A stretch of 21,578 bases of DNA from JAIBCL01 sp031411695 (GCA_031411695.1 JANOBO010000213.1:1-21578); one strand, 5' to 3'. Counted from the stretch's first letter, positions 1 through 8,500 are shown. Notes: a model not told the origin generated them from the letters alone. Program-made: numbers and translations.

Positions 1-84
1 GGCGCCACCTTTGGACTGCTGCACATCGCCTATGCCGTGGCGGTGAGCTTGCGAAAGCCGGCCTCGCAGACTATTGAGGCATGA
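1..84 (+). CDS. C-terminal end of an unidentified, probably membrane, protein (partial)
   Basis: An open frame enters from the left edge in phase with base 1 and ends at TGA 82-84. The 27 visible residues begin with a hydrophobic stretch (GATFGLLHIAYAVAV) and end in a short polar tail, which fits the last membrane segment of a small membrane protein. Its stop overlaps the ATG of the winged-helix gene in an ATGA arrangement, so the two are probably co-transcribed and translationally coupled. Pairing of a small membrane protein with this type of regulator is common, but the fragment is too short for a family call. Confidence 0.5.
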   Translation, partial: GATFGLLHIAYAVAVSLRKPASQTIEA

Positions 85-383
85 TCGACTTCAACCAACT
101 GGACAAGGTCATCCACGAGAAGGCCCGCCTGTCCATCATGACCTTGCTAGCCGGGAGGGATGACTGGAGCTTCCAGGATCTCAAGGCGGAGCTGAGCATG
201 AGCGATGGAAACCTGATCACGCATCTGCGCATCCTGACCGGCGCCGGATTCGTGGAGGAAGATCGCGACGAATCGGGGAGCCGACCGCGCACGACGTATG
301 AACTGACAAAGACGGGGCGCAAGGCTTTCAAGGAGTACATCGACGTGCTCGAAGCCATCGTCCGCGCCACAAAGCCGCAATAG
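81..383 (+). CDS. Winged-helix transcriptional regulator (HTH_34 / MarR-like)
   Basis: A 100-residue protein that is essentially one winged-helix DNA-binding domain. Residues 11-25 form the first helix (HEKARLSIMTLLAG), about 30-40 the second, and SDGNLITHLRILTGAGFV (about 41-58) reads as the recognition helix. Charged residues 59-72 and a TYELT strand form the wing, followed by a C-terminal dimerisation helix. This matches the small transcriptional regulators of the PF13601 type. There is no ligand-binding domain and no cysteine, so no sensing mechanism is apparent. The start overlaps the previous stop, indicating operon membership with an upstream membrane protein. The palindrome at 405-419 just downstream is a candidate binding site, but this is inference. 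Confidence 0.85.
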   Translation: MIDFNQLDKVIHEKARLSIMTLLAGRDDWSFQDLKAELSMSDGNLITHLRILTGAGFVEEDRDESGSRPRTTYELTKTGRKAFKEYIDVLEAIVRATKPQ

Positions 384-404
384 CCGGCTCTTTCTACCTT
401 AAAA

Positions 405-419
405 CTTTGCAATACAAAG
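405..419. promoter_or_regulatory. Perfect palindrome CTTTG-n5-CAAAG, candidate operator
   Basis: The arms CTTTG (405-409) and CAAAG (415-419) are separated by CAATA in an AT-rich pocket of an otherwise GC-rich sequence. It lies between the winged-helix gene and ispH, 21 bases before the ispH ATG. The size and symmetry suit a dimeric winged-helix protein. A 5-bp arm could also arise by chance, and no clear -35/-10 pair accompanies it. Confidence 0.35.
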
Positions 420-439
420 CTTAACCCAACAACCCACCC

Positions 440-1336
440 ATGAACATCACCACGGCAAAACATCACGGCATGTGTTTCGGCGTGCGCGACGCCCTGCGCG
501 CCACGCACTCGCTTGCGACAATCAAACCGGTCACAGTGCTCGGACAGCTCGTGCACAACCCTGAGGCGGACCGCCACTTAAAGGCGCTGGGTGCGAAGCA
601 TGGCACCCTGGACGACGTCGCCTCCGCTGGGACTTCTGACGTGGTGATCACGGCGCACGGAGCGTCAGACGCTGCGAGGCAGCGATGGAGCGCGGCTGGA
701 TTTCGCATCACGGACACGACGTGCCCGCTGGTGCGGAAGGCGCACGATGCTCTCGCCGCGCTTGTGTCCGAGGGCTACTTTCCCGTCGTGATCGGTCAGG
801 CCGCGCACGTCGAGGTGCGCGGCTTGACGGGCGACTTCCCCGCTGCCGTGGTCGTGGAAACCGAAGCTGAGATCGCAGCGATGCCGTATCACCCGAAGGT
901 GGGCGTCGTCTCCCAGACCACGCAGCCGCTGGAGATCGTGCTCGGGCTTGTCGGGCATTTGAAGCGCACGCACCCGCAGTCGGAGGTGCGTTTCATCGAC
1001 ACGGTCTGCCATCCGACGAAGCAGCGGCAGGATGCTCTCACCGACCTGTGCCGCGAGAACGAGCTGATCGTGGTGATCGGTGGTCGGAACAGCAACAACA
1101 CGCGGCAGCTCGTGGAGAAAGCGCGCCGCCTCGGACGCCATGCGATCCAGATCGAGAGCGCCGACGACCTGCGCGCGGCCTGGTTTCGTGGCGTGATAAA
1201 AGTCGGCGTCACCGCCGGCACATCCACGCTGGATGAGACCGTGGACGCAGTCGTGTCAGCACTGCGGCGCATCGCCGGGGAGATGCGTCGTGACCCCGCA
1301 CACGAGTTCCTTCGCATGGCGGCGCGGCTTGCGTGA
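440..1336 (+). CDS. ispH: 4-hydroxy-3-methylbut-2-enyl diphosphate reductase (IspH/LytB)
   Basis: The last enzyme of the MEP pathway, reducing HMBPP to IPP and DMAPP with a [4Fe-4S] cluster in the cytoplasm. At 298 residues it is close to the usual bacterial length (about 310). The three cluster cysteines are present: C12 (MCFGVRDAL), C95 (DTTCPLVRKAH) and C190 (DTVCHPTKQRQDAL). Substrate-pocket residues are also visible: H39 (VHN), H73 (TAHGAS), H123 and E125 (AHVEVRG), T160/T161 (SQTT), the GGRNSNNTRQL loop (N217, S218/N219) and S262 (TAGTSTLDE). One deviation is valine at 124, where the family usually has proline (HPEV); the catalytic His and Glu are kept. No strong Shine-Dalgarno precedes the ATG. 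It lies 56 bases after the regulator gene on the same strand and could share its transcript. Confidence 0.96.
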   Translation: MNITTAKHHGMCFGVRDALRATHSLATIKPVTVLGQLVHNPEADRHLKALGAKHGTLDDVASAGTSDVVITAHGASDAARQRWSAAGFRITDTTCPLVRKAHDALAALVSEGYFPVVIGQAAHVEVRGLTGDFPAAVVVETEAEIAAMPYHPKVGVVSQTTQPLEIVLGLVGHLKRTHPQSEVRFIDTVCHPTKQRQDALTDLCRENELIVVIGGRNSNNTRQLVEKARRLGRHAIQIESADDLRAAWFRGVIKVGVTAGTSTLDETVDAVVSALRRIAGEMRRDPAHEFLRMAARLA

Positions 1337-1502
1337 TTTCAGTTTTGTTGATTGCCGCGCGGTGTCTGGCGTGAAATCCAGATGAGCTGGGGGTGGCGAC
1401 GACACGCCAGTCCTACGACACGGCGCTTCGCACTCATTGTTCGGTGGACGGTGAGGCTCTTTGATCACAAACTAGGCGTCTGCGAAGGACAGCACGCCGA
1501 TA

Positions 1503-2960
1503 ATGAATCCCACGACCGCCGCCACGACCACCCGCCGACGTTTTCTCGGAGAGGCAAACTGCGCGGCGGTGAGCAGCATCCCGATCCTGAACATGCTGCT
1601 CAATTTAAAAATGGCCGGCCATGCGGCGGCACAGGGCGCACCGACGGATCGGAAGACGCTGGTGTGCTTGTTCCTGAATGGTGGCATGGACTCCTTTAAC
1701 CTGCTGGTGCCGCGTGATGCGCGGCACGCGACATACTCGACCTCGCGCGGCAACCTGGCCCTGGCGCAAGGCGCGCTTTTGCCTCTGAGCCAAGCGGCGG
1801 GCGGTGATGGGCAGCTCTACGGCATGCACCCGAGCTGCGCGGGCATGGCGGAGCTGTTCAATGGTCTGGGCGGGGACGCTGCGAAGCGTCGCCTCTCTTT
1901 CGTCACCAATGTCGGCACGTTGATCCAGCCGGCCACGAAGGCGCAGTACCTCGCCGAGAGCGTGCCGCTGCCGCGCGCGCTGTTTTCGCACAGCGATCAG
2001 ATCGACCAATGGCAGACATCGGTGCCGCAGGGCATGAGCCAGCTCAGCGGCTGGGGCGGGCGCGCGGCGGATGTGCTGCACCCGACGGCGAACACGGGCC
2101 AGACATCGATGAGCATCTCGATGAGCGGGAACAATCTCTTCGGCGTGGGGAACAGCTCGGAGCAGTTCGTGGTGACGCCGGGCGGCGCGCTGACCTTCAC
2201 CGCGCCGCAACCGGGGCAGCCGGCGACGAATCCGCTGGCGGTGAAGAACGCGGCGCAGCGCAGCGTGATCCAGCAGCACTACACGAACCTGATGCACGAG
2301 TCCTTTGCGAAGCTGACCAAGGGCAGCCTGGATCTACAGGAGTATTTTCAGACGCAGTTCAGCGCCTTCAACGAAAGCCGCATCTCGACGCCGTTCCCGG
2401 CGAACAATTATCTCGGGTCCACGCTGCGCAGTGTGGCGAAGACCATCGCGCTGCGCCCCGAGTTGGGACTGCGCCGGCAGACGATCTTTCTCAGCGTGGG
2501 CGGGTGGGATCACCACGGGGAGCTCCTGAACACGCAGGCCGGGATGCTGAGCGGCGTGAGCGCGGCGCTGCTCGCCTATCAAAAGGCGCTGGAGGAACTC
2601 GGCGTGCAGGATGAGGTGATCACCTTCACGTGCTCCGACTTCGGGCGCACGCTGCGCAGCAACGGCCGCGGCACAGATCACGCGTGGGGCGGAAACGCGG
2701 TGGTGATGGGCGGCGCGGTGCAGGGTGGCCGCATCGCGGGCACCTTTCCCGATCTCGCGCTGGAGAGCACGAACGACGTGGGCCACGGCGGGCGCCTGCT
2801 GCCGACGACGTCGGTGGATCAATTCGTAGCGGAACTGCTGCGCTGGTTCGGAGTCAGTGCCGCCAGCATGAGCTACGTGCTGCCGAACATCGCGAACTTC
2901 TACAATCCGAGCTCGCCGACTTTGCCGGTTGGTTTCCTGAAGCCAGGCATGTGGTCTTGA
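1503..2960 (+). CDS. DUF1501 family protein with Tat signal
   Basis: A 485-residue protein of the DUF1501 family (PF07394), which is distantly related to the alkaline phosphatase/sulfatase fold and abundant in Planctomycetes and Verrucomicrobia. A twin-arginine signal is visible at residues 11-16 (RRRFLG) followed by a hydrophobic stretch, so export of a folded protein is expected. Family motifs are LFLNGGMDSFNLLVPRD near residue 55, SHSDQIDQWQT, a DHHGELL metal-site-like motif, and DFGRT (379-383) followed by GTDHAWGG (390-397). No substrate is established for the family. It heads a cluster with the two genes that follow (gaps of 15 and 19 bases). DUF1501 genes are usually next to a DUF1800 gene; none is present here, since the upstream neighbour is ispH. 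Confidence 0.9.
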   Translation: MNPTTAATTTRRRFLGEANCAAVSSIPILNMLLNLKMAGHAAAQGAPTDRKTLVCLFLNGGMDSFNLLVPRDARHATYSTSRGNLALAQGALLPLSQAAGGDGQLYGMHPSCAGMAELFNGLGGDAAKRRLSFVTNVGTLIQPATKAQYLAESVPLPRALFSHSDQIDQWQTSVPQGMSQLSGWGGRAADVLHPTANTGQTSMSISMSGNNLFGVGNSSEQFVVTPGGALTFTAPQPGQPATNPLAVKNAAQRSVIQQHYTNLMHESFAKLTKGSLDLQEYFQTQFSAFNESRISTPFPANNYLGSTLRSVAKTIALRPELGLRRQTIFLSVGGWDHHGELLNTQAGMLSGVSAALLAYQKALEELGVQDEVITFTCSDFGRTLRSNGRGTDHAWGGNAVVMGGAVQGGRIAGTFPDLALESTNDVGHGGRLLPTTSVDQFVAELLRWFGVSAASMSYVLPNIANFYNPSSPTLPVGFLKPGMWS

Positions 2961-2975
2961 CGTGAGCGTCTCGAA

Positions 2976-3587
2976 ATGATGAGCCGTGATGATGCACCCT
3001 ATCGCCTTCTGCGCATCGCTGCGATGCTGTTCACGGGCGTCGGCGTGCTGGTCGCGTTGCTTTGCTTCCATGTCATCAGAAAGGTCGGCGAAGCACCCAA
3101 GGCTGTGGCGAAAACCTCGGGACGCGCGGTGACAGAAGCAGTCCGGCCTGTAGAGCCATTGATAGGCCCCACCATCCTCAAGCGCTACGCCGACCCCGCA
3201 GCCAAGCCGGAGGACGACCTGACCTCGATGTCGCACGCGCTCGACAACTTCGCGCTTCTCGTCAAAGGCGCCGACCCGCTCCCGCTCGGTGCCAATGAAG
3301 ACATCGCCGAGGCGCTGCGTGGGAAGAACAAGGCGCATCTCCGCTTTCTACCCGACGACTCCCCGGTCTTCGACACACAGGGCCGCATCATCGACCGCTG
3401 GCGCACGCCGCTGTATTTCCATGCCAGCGCGCGGGACCGGCTGGAGATTCGCAGCGCGGGCCCGGACCGTGAAATGTGGACTGCGGATGATCTCCACCGC
3501 CGCCCGGACGGCAGCTTCATCCGCGGCGAAGCTTTGCTGGCGCCGAGCGTGTTTGACCCCGACGCATTGCTTGCCCCGCGCCGCTGA
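2976..3587 (+). CDS. Membrane-anchored protein with pseudopilin-like (GspG-type) C-terminus
   Basis: A 203-residue protein with one strong transmembrane segment near the N-terminus (about residues 11-33), then a polar domain. The C-terminal section (136-173) reads GRIIDRWRTPLYFHA then LEIRSAGPDREMWTADDL. This resembles the end of type II secretion major pseudopilins, where a D-x-W-G-x-P-L-Y motif and a 'SAGPDG..GTxDDI' calcium loop are typical. There is no prepilin peptidase site (a G-F/M-x-x-x-E motif before the hydrophobic helix), so it is probably not a processed pilin but a membrane protein reusing that module. It starts 15 bases after the DUF1501 stop and ends 19 bases before the lipoprotein gene, so an operon is likely. 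Function unknown. Confidence 0.75.
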   Translation: MMSRDDAPYRLLRIAAMLFTGVGVLVALLCFHVIRKVGEAPKAVAKTSGRAVTEAVRPVEPLIGPTILKRYADPAAKPEDDLTSMSHALDNFALLVKGADPLPLGANEDIAEALRGKNKAHLRFLPDDSPVFDTQGRIIDRWRTPLYFHASARDRLEIRSAGPDREMWTADDLHRRPDGSFIRGEALLAPSVFDPDALLAPRR

Positions 3588-3606
3588 GTGTGCCACCCAT
3601 CGCGCC

Positions 3607-4413
3607 ATGTTCTCCCAAACAAATCGCGCACTGCTCGCAGCGTTGGCAGCTGTCCTGGCATCCGGCTGCGCCTCCCCTGCCCCCGCGCGCCGGAGCGCGA
3701 GTCGAACGCCGACGAACTCGCTGGGCATGAAGTTCGTGAGCGTGCCGGTCGCAGGCCGGGACCTGTGGGTGTGCGCGCATGAGACGCGCGTGCGGGACTA
3801 CGCCGTCTTTGCGAAGGCCACGGGGCGGCAGGTAATCAAGCCGGACTTTCATCAGAGCGGCAGTCATCCCGTGGTGAATGTGAACTGGGACGATGCGCGC
3901 GCGTTTTGCGCATGGCTCGGCAAGAAGGAAAAGCGCGCGTGCCGTCTGCCGACGGATCACGAGTGGAGCGTGCTCGCCGGCATCGGAGCAATGGAGGACC
4001 CGAAGATCGCGCCGAACAAGCAGCCACAAATCGCCGGCGTGCATCCGTGGGGCATCGGCCGGATCACGCGGGGGGCTGGCAACTACTGCGACGAGTCATT
4101 TGGAAAACAATACGGCGACGGCTACCAGGCCGCGTGGCTGACCGGCTACGACGACGGCTTTGCCGCGACTTCGCCGGTGGGCAGCCACAGGAGCGACGCG
4201 CACGGCATCCAGGATCTCGGCGGCAATGTGTGGGAGTGGTGTGAGGATTGGTATGATCCGCCAGCCCACACGGTCCGCGTCGTGCGTGGCGGATCCTGGC
4301 GCACGGGATTCGAGAACCGCATGGTCACATCCTTCCGCGGCCCTGACCCGCCCTCGCTGCGGATCGACAGCATCGGCTTCCGCGTGGTGATGGATTCGGC
4401 GGCGGGTGAGTGA
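3607..4413 (+). CDS. SUMF1/formylglycine-generating-enzyme-fold lipoprotein, probably catalytically inactive
   Basis: A 268-residue protein. I chose the ATG at 3607 because it gives a lipoprotein signal peptide (hydrophobic 9-18, then LASGC with lipid cysteine C21); the longer in-frame extension overlaps the previous gene. The mature part is an FGE-sulfatase (SUMF1, PF03781) domain: NSLGMKFVSVP (37-47), HPVVNVNWDDARAFCAWLG (87-105), RLPTDHEW (113-120), GNVWEWCEDWYD (206-217), VVRGGSWR (225-232) and IGFRV at the end. True formylglycine-generating enzymes bind copper through two cysteines just after RGGS; here that stretch (231-244) has no cysteine. It is therefore expected to be a structural or binding member of the fold, anchored in the envelope. 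Third gene of the DUF1501 cluster. Confidence 0.85.
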   Translation: MFSQTNRALLAALAAVLASGCASPAPARRSASRTPTNSLGMKFVSVPVAGRDLWVCAHETRVRDYAVFAKATGRQVIKPDFHQSGSHPVVNVNWDDARAFCAWLGKKEKRACRLPTDHEWSVLAGIGAMEDPKIAPNKQPQIAGVHPWGIGRITRGAGNYCDESFGKQYGDGYQAAWLTGYDDGFAATSPVGSHRSDAHGIQDLGGNVWEWCEDWYDPPAHTVRVVRGGSWRTGFENRMVTSFRGPDPPSLRIDSIGFRVVMDSAAGE

Positions 4414-4574
4414 AGCAGGGGAGGGTGAGCCGAAATAAGCGAAAAAAGCAAAAGGGTGGAGGCACGTCCGCCGCTGCGTCGCACCCACCGTGAATGTCGC
4501 GAGAGACTGATACAAGAGTCGCACCTCTGCCAATCGACAAAGAGCGCGGCATTGGATCAAAGGCGAATGCCAGC
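4414..4574. other. Non-coding gap between convergent genes
   Basis: 161 bases between the SUMF1 lipoprotein gene (+) and the PIN toxin gene (-). On the minus strand a weak stem (GGTGG at 4485-4489 complement, CCACC at 4455-4459 complement) is followed by a T-rich run (complement of 4442-4453), which could act as a terminator for the toxin-antitoxin operon. The stem is only 5 bp with a long interior, so the call is weak. Nothing else was recognised. Confidence 0.3.
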
Positions 4575-5027
4575 CTACAACACCTTCAAACCTTCGAGCT
4601 TCGCCAGCTTTGAAGCGCGCTTGTCGAAGCTCCAGAACGCGCGGCACTTCAACAGCAGGGCCGAGGCGACGTGCAGGATGTCGTAAGTGCGAAAGCCATG
4701 CCGCGCCGTGTGGCGCAATGAAATCTCCTCGAACAAACGGGTCAGCGCGTGCAGGGGAATCTCCGTCGTCTTCACGAACACCCCCGCCTTCAGATCATCG
4801 CGAAGCTGCTGCTGGCACGCGGCGGCAAGCTCAGAGCTGACCCGCGCGCGGCTCTCGCCGTGGCCGGTGAGCACGGACTGCTCGAAGGCGTTTAGCAGCT
4901 CGATGCGCAGCAGCCAGGTGATGGGGAATTGCGGGTACTCGCGTTTGACCATGGCCTCTGCGTGACCCGAACCAGGGTCCTCCAGATAAAGGTACGTGAA
5001 GAAGTTGGTGTCGGCGTATGTGCTCAT
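4575..5027 (-). CDS. PIN-domain toxin (VapC-like ribonuclease)
   Basis: A 150-residue PIN-domain protein, the usual length of type II toxins that cleave RNA with Mg2+/Mn2+. All four acidic active-site residues are visible: D6 (YADTNFF), E43 (LRIELLNAF), D116 (RTYDILHVASALLL) and D135 (WSFDKRAS). It is therefore predicted to be active. Its ATG overlaps the stop of the antitoxin gene (ATGA, 5024-5027), the classical toxin-antitoxin order with the antitoxin first. By family knowledge the complex would repress its own promoter. The target RNA cannot be read from sequence. Confidence 0.9.
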   Translation of the reverse strand: MSTYADTNFFTYLYLEDPGSGHAEAMVKREYPQFPITWLLRIELLNAFEQSVLTGHGESRARVSSELAAACQQQLRDDLKAGVFVKTTEIPLHALTRLFEEISLRHTARHGFRTYDILHVASALLLKCRAFWSFDKRASKLAKLEGLKVL

Positions 5028-5302
5028 TCGCCGGCAATCATTTTGTCCAGCATGTCACGCTGCTTTTTTGTCATCATCGGCATCCCCAGCGCGCGGCGGC
5101 GCGCTGCAAAGTCGGGATAGGCTGGCTTCGTCTCCTTGGCGGGTTTCTCAGCCTGCTGGGCGCGCAGCTCGTAAGTCTGGCCTTTGCGACTGCGGATGCG
5201 GATCATCCCCAGCCGGTCGCAAGCCTCCAACACGCGGGCGAGCTGGCGGTTGAGGTCACGCACGGTGAATTCGGCTGGGGCGCTCTTGATCATGTCGGAC
5301 AT
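5024..5302 (-). CDS. Antitoxin of the PIN toxin (Phd/YefM-like N-terminus)
   Basis: A 92-residue protein immediately upstream of the PIN toxin, overlapping it by four bases. The N-terminal part (FTVRDLNRQLARVLEACDRL, then MIRIRSRKGQTYEL) follows the Phd/YefM pattern: an N-terminal strand, a helix with the R-x-L-N-R-x-L motif, and a strand pair ending in a G-x-x-Y/V-x-L element, which dimerises and binds DNA. The charged, probably disordered C-terminal half (about 48-92, KPAKETKP... MLDKMIAGE) would wrap and block the toxin. No clear Shine-Dalgarno precedes the ATG at 5302. A start at the second methionine (codon 4) is possible. Confidence 0.82.
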   Translation of the reverse strand: MSDMIKSAPAEFTVRDLNRQLARVLEACDRLGMIRIRSRKGQTYELRAQQAEKPAKETKPAYPDFAARRRALGMPMMTKKQRDMLDKMIAGE

Positions 5303-5550
5303 TGCAGGATTCGATGTCAGTCGTCAAGATGCCCTCCTCATTTCTCCACCTTCACATCCGTCCGGCTTTCAAAAAAAGCGGGGTACGGTTTTGGTCAGAC
5401 AGACAGCTGCCGCCCTGCTTCCGCGTGAGGGTCACCGCCCTATAAGAGACTGCGGCGCAGGAGAAGAATGATCTTTTCTTCGGCCGGCCGTTCTGGCACC
5501 CTTGCACCTGCATTGAGCCGATCTGGTTCTGCTTTCTCTTCCGACCCGCC
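5303..5550. other. Divergent intergenic region between the toxin-antitoxin operon and the giant gene
   Basis: 248 bases that must hold the promoters of two divergent units: antitoxin-toxin (leftward) and the giant protease gene (rightward). No open frame here is convincing. A TATAAG hexamer at 5441-5446 (rightward) has no good -35 partner. A TTGACG-like hexamer on the minus strand (5327-5322) has only a poor -10 at the correct spacing. I make no promoter call. Confidence 0.4.
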
Positions 5551-8500
5551 ATGAACAAGAAACTCGCACTGCTTCTGACTGCCAGCCTCGGGCTGGCGGC
5601 TTTGTTTTGGATTTTATCCGGGAGGCAGGATGCGCACCGGACGGCGGAGGTGAGGGTGATGGGCAGTGATGTGAGGAATGGAAAGGATGCGCCGATTGAG
5701 AGGGAGGCCGAAGCTACCGAAGTTGTCGCTGCTCCGGTGATCGCGGCTGATGCGCCTGCGCCAGTGAAGGGTTTTCGCGAATGGGCGGTGAGTTATTTCA
5801 AAGCCCAGCCGCAACAGCGTGCGGCGATGGAGTCGCAAGGCCGTGCGCTGGCGGCGGAACACACTCGCGAGATCGCGAAGTTGATCCGCAGCGATCCCCA
5901 GGCGGCCATCGCGAATGCGGTGCCGATGGTGTTGCGGCAGGATTTGCCACCGCAGATCGTGATGGTGCTGGAGCAGCGCATCCGCACGAAGGGCGCGCTG
6001 GAAGTGTTCGGCAACGTGCCGCTAAATGTGGGGCAAGCTTCCAGCTTGCCCGAGTCTCCAAAAATCGAGCCCTACACCCGCACCGTCACCGCCGCCGACG
6101 GCACGCGCTTCAACGCCTTCGTCTTCGGCAAACGCGCGGCGCAGCGCACGATCAGCACGGCGCAGCTCAATGGCATCGCGGTCGGGAAGGACATGGCGGT
6201 GAATGACTCGACGCTGCGTGCGCTCGAAGTCGGCGAGCGGCCTGTGGCGGAGGGGCGCGAGGTGGTGGAGGCGTGTCCGATCTCAGGCATCGAGACGCCG
6301 GTTGAAGAGACGCCGGACGGAGAGCTGCCGGCGATCACGCAGACGACGCCAGCTTTTGAGACGGCGGAGCGCATCGTCTATGTGTGCAGCGGCGGGCACA
6401 TCCAGCAGGTGGCGGAGAAGTTTGCGAGCCAGGAGGAATATGAGCACTGGCAGTCGCTCGGTGTGGAGCTGAACTCCGGCGCGGGCAGTGGTCCGGCGCA
6501 TGGGGCGGTGCTGGGAACGATCCCGGGCAGTTGGACAACGGGGAACCGCACCTTCCTCTACATCCGCGCGGCGTTCCCGGACAATCCGGTCGATCCGCAG
6601 AACGAGCAGGAGTGCCACGACATGCTCAAGACGATGAGCGACTACGTTTTGCAGACGAGCTACGGTCGCTGCTACTTTACCTATGCGGTGCCGCCTCTCG
6701 TCATCCTGCCCTACCCGCTGGCGTGGTATGCGAAATACGACACCGATGTCGGAGGCGGTGATTACTTGATACAGAATCACGCGATCCAGATCGCGAAGAC
6801 GATGGGCTACAACAATGGCAGCTTCAATCTCTGGGCAGTGCGCTGGAGCGGCGGGCCGGGTGCGTATGGCGGCAGCGCGTCGGTGGGCGGCGCGGGCATG
6901 AGAATGAAGACGAGCAGCGCGGGCACCTTCATCCACGAGCTGGGGCACAACCTCGGCGTGTGGCACGCGAACTTCTGGCGCACCACGCCGCCCAGCATCA
7001 CGGGACCGGGGAACAACCTCGAATACGGCAACACCTTTGACGTGATGGGCGGCAGCGGCAGCGTCGGGCAGTACACGTCCAGCTTCAAAAACACGCTGTC
7101 GTGGATGCCGCAGGAGCAGTTTTGGAATGTGACGGCGAGCGGGCTGTACCGCATCGCGCAGACCGATGCCTCGACGGCGGATCCCAGCCAGCGCTATGCC
7201 ATGCGCATCAAGCGCGACTCGGAGCGCGATTACTGGGCGGAGTTCCGCCTCCAACACCCGACCAATCCTGGCTTCACAAACGGTCTCTTCATGACGTGGG
7301 ATCGCTGGGGCCTCAGCGGCATCGGCGGCAGCGGCGGCGCGCCTTTGAACGGCAGCAACGCGGGCGCGCAATTGCTGGACATGACACCGGGTTCGTTCGG
7401 GAACGGCATCACGGACACACGCAACGACTCGGCGCTGTGGCTGGGCCGCACCTACAGCGATCCCGATTTCAACATCCACCTCACGCCCATCGCGAAGAAC
7501 AGCGGCACCACGCCGCCCTCGATGGATGTGCAGGTGCAGATCGGCGATGCGGCGGGAAACAGCGCGCCTACGCTCTCGATCAGCGCCAGCAGCACCACGC
7601 CTGCGGTCAACGGCAGCATCACGCTCACAGCGACGGCTGGCGATGTTGACAGTGACCCACTGGCTTACGCATGGGTGTTCGGCGATGGGAGCTACTCGCT
7701 GAACAACAACGCGGTGCAGACGAAGTCATGGAGCACGGCGGGTCACTACCAAGTGCTCTGCACGGCCAGTGACATGAAAGGAAAGCGCACGACGAGGAGC
7801 GTGCTCATCACCGTCGGCACGCCCACGACGTTCACCGTGAGCGGCAACATCACCGGCCTGGACGCATTGCCGCTCGAAGGCGTCTACGTCGCAAACTTCG
7901 CGCCTTCAAACACCACCTCGCACACAAACAGCGCGACCTTCCGCGGCACATGGACGGACAGCGATGGAAACTACACGCTCACCGGCCTCGCGGCGGGCAG
8001 CTTTACCATCACGCCGGGCCTTTATCCGCTGACCTTCAGCGCGAGCGGCTTCAGCAATCCGGTGGCGGTCGGCCCAAACGCGACGGGGAAAAACTTCACC
8101 TGCGCCAGCCTGCCCGCGATCACGATCTCCTATCCTGACGACACGGCGAATGAAGCCGCAGTGCCGGGAACCGCGACGATCCGCCTCACGCGCGATGGCC
8201 CGACGACGGCGGCGGTTTCTGTGCAGATCTACAATTCCAACACAGGCTCCGCGACCCGGAACACCGATTACACACTCACACCCGCGCCCACCGCAGCCAC
8301 CAGCCCCGACGGCGGCAGCGGCACGTCAGAGTATGTCATTGCGGCCGCCAGCAGCTTTCTCGACATCACGGTGACCCCGGTGAACGACGCCACAGCCGAG
8401 GGCATCGAGTATGCATCACTCGACTTCGTGAACACCGCCGCCGGCTATAGCATGACGGGCAGAGCCAAGGCCGTGGTGCCCATCATCGATGACGAGAGCG

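Noticed and set aside
1352..1699. 115-codon plus-strand frame between ispH and the DUF1501 gene
   Set aside because: Half of it lies within the DUF1501 coding region in another frame, and the composition is Arg/His/Gly rich without recognisable features.
3289..3606. N-terminal extension of the SUMF1 lipoprotein frame
   Set aside because: It overlaps the previous gene in another frame, is Arg/Ala rich without a domain, and the ATG at 3607 begins a proper lipoprotein signal.
5299..5327. Possible promoter for the antitoxin (TTGACG at 5327-5322, minus strand)
   Set aside because: At 17-base spacing the -10 is CAATGT, a poor match, and the transcript would start inside the coding sequence.
5441..5446. 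TATAAG as a -10 for the giant gene
   Set aside because: No acceptable -35 hexamer 16-18 bases upstream; a single hexamer is not enough.
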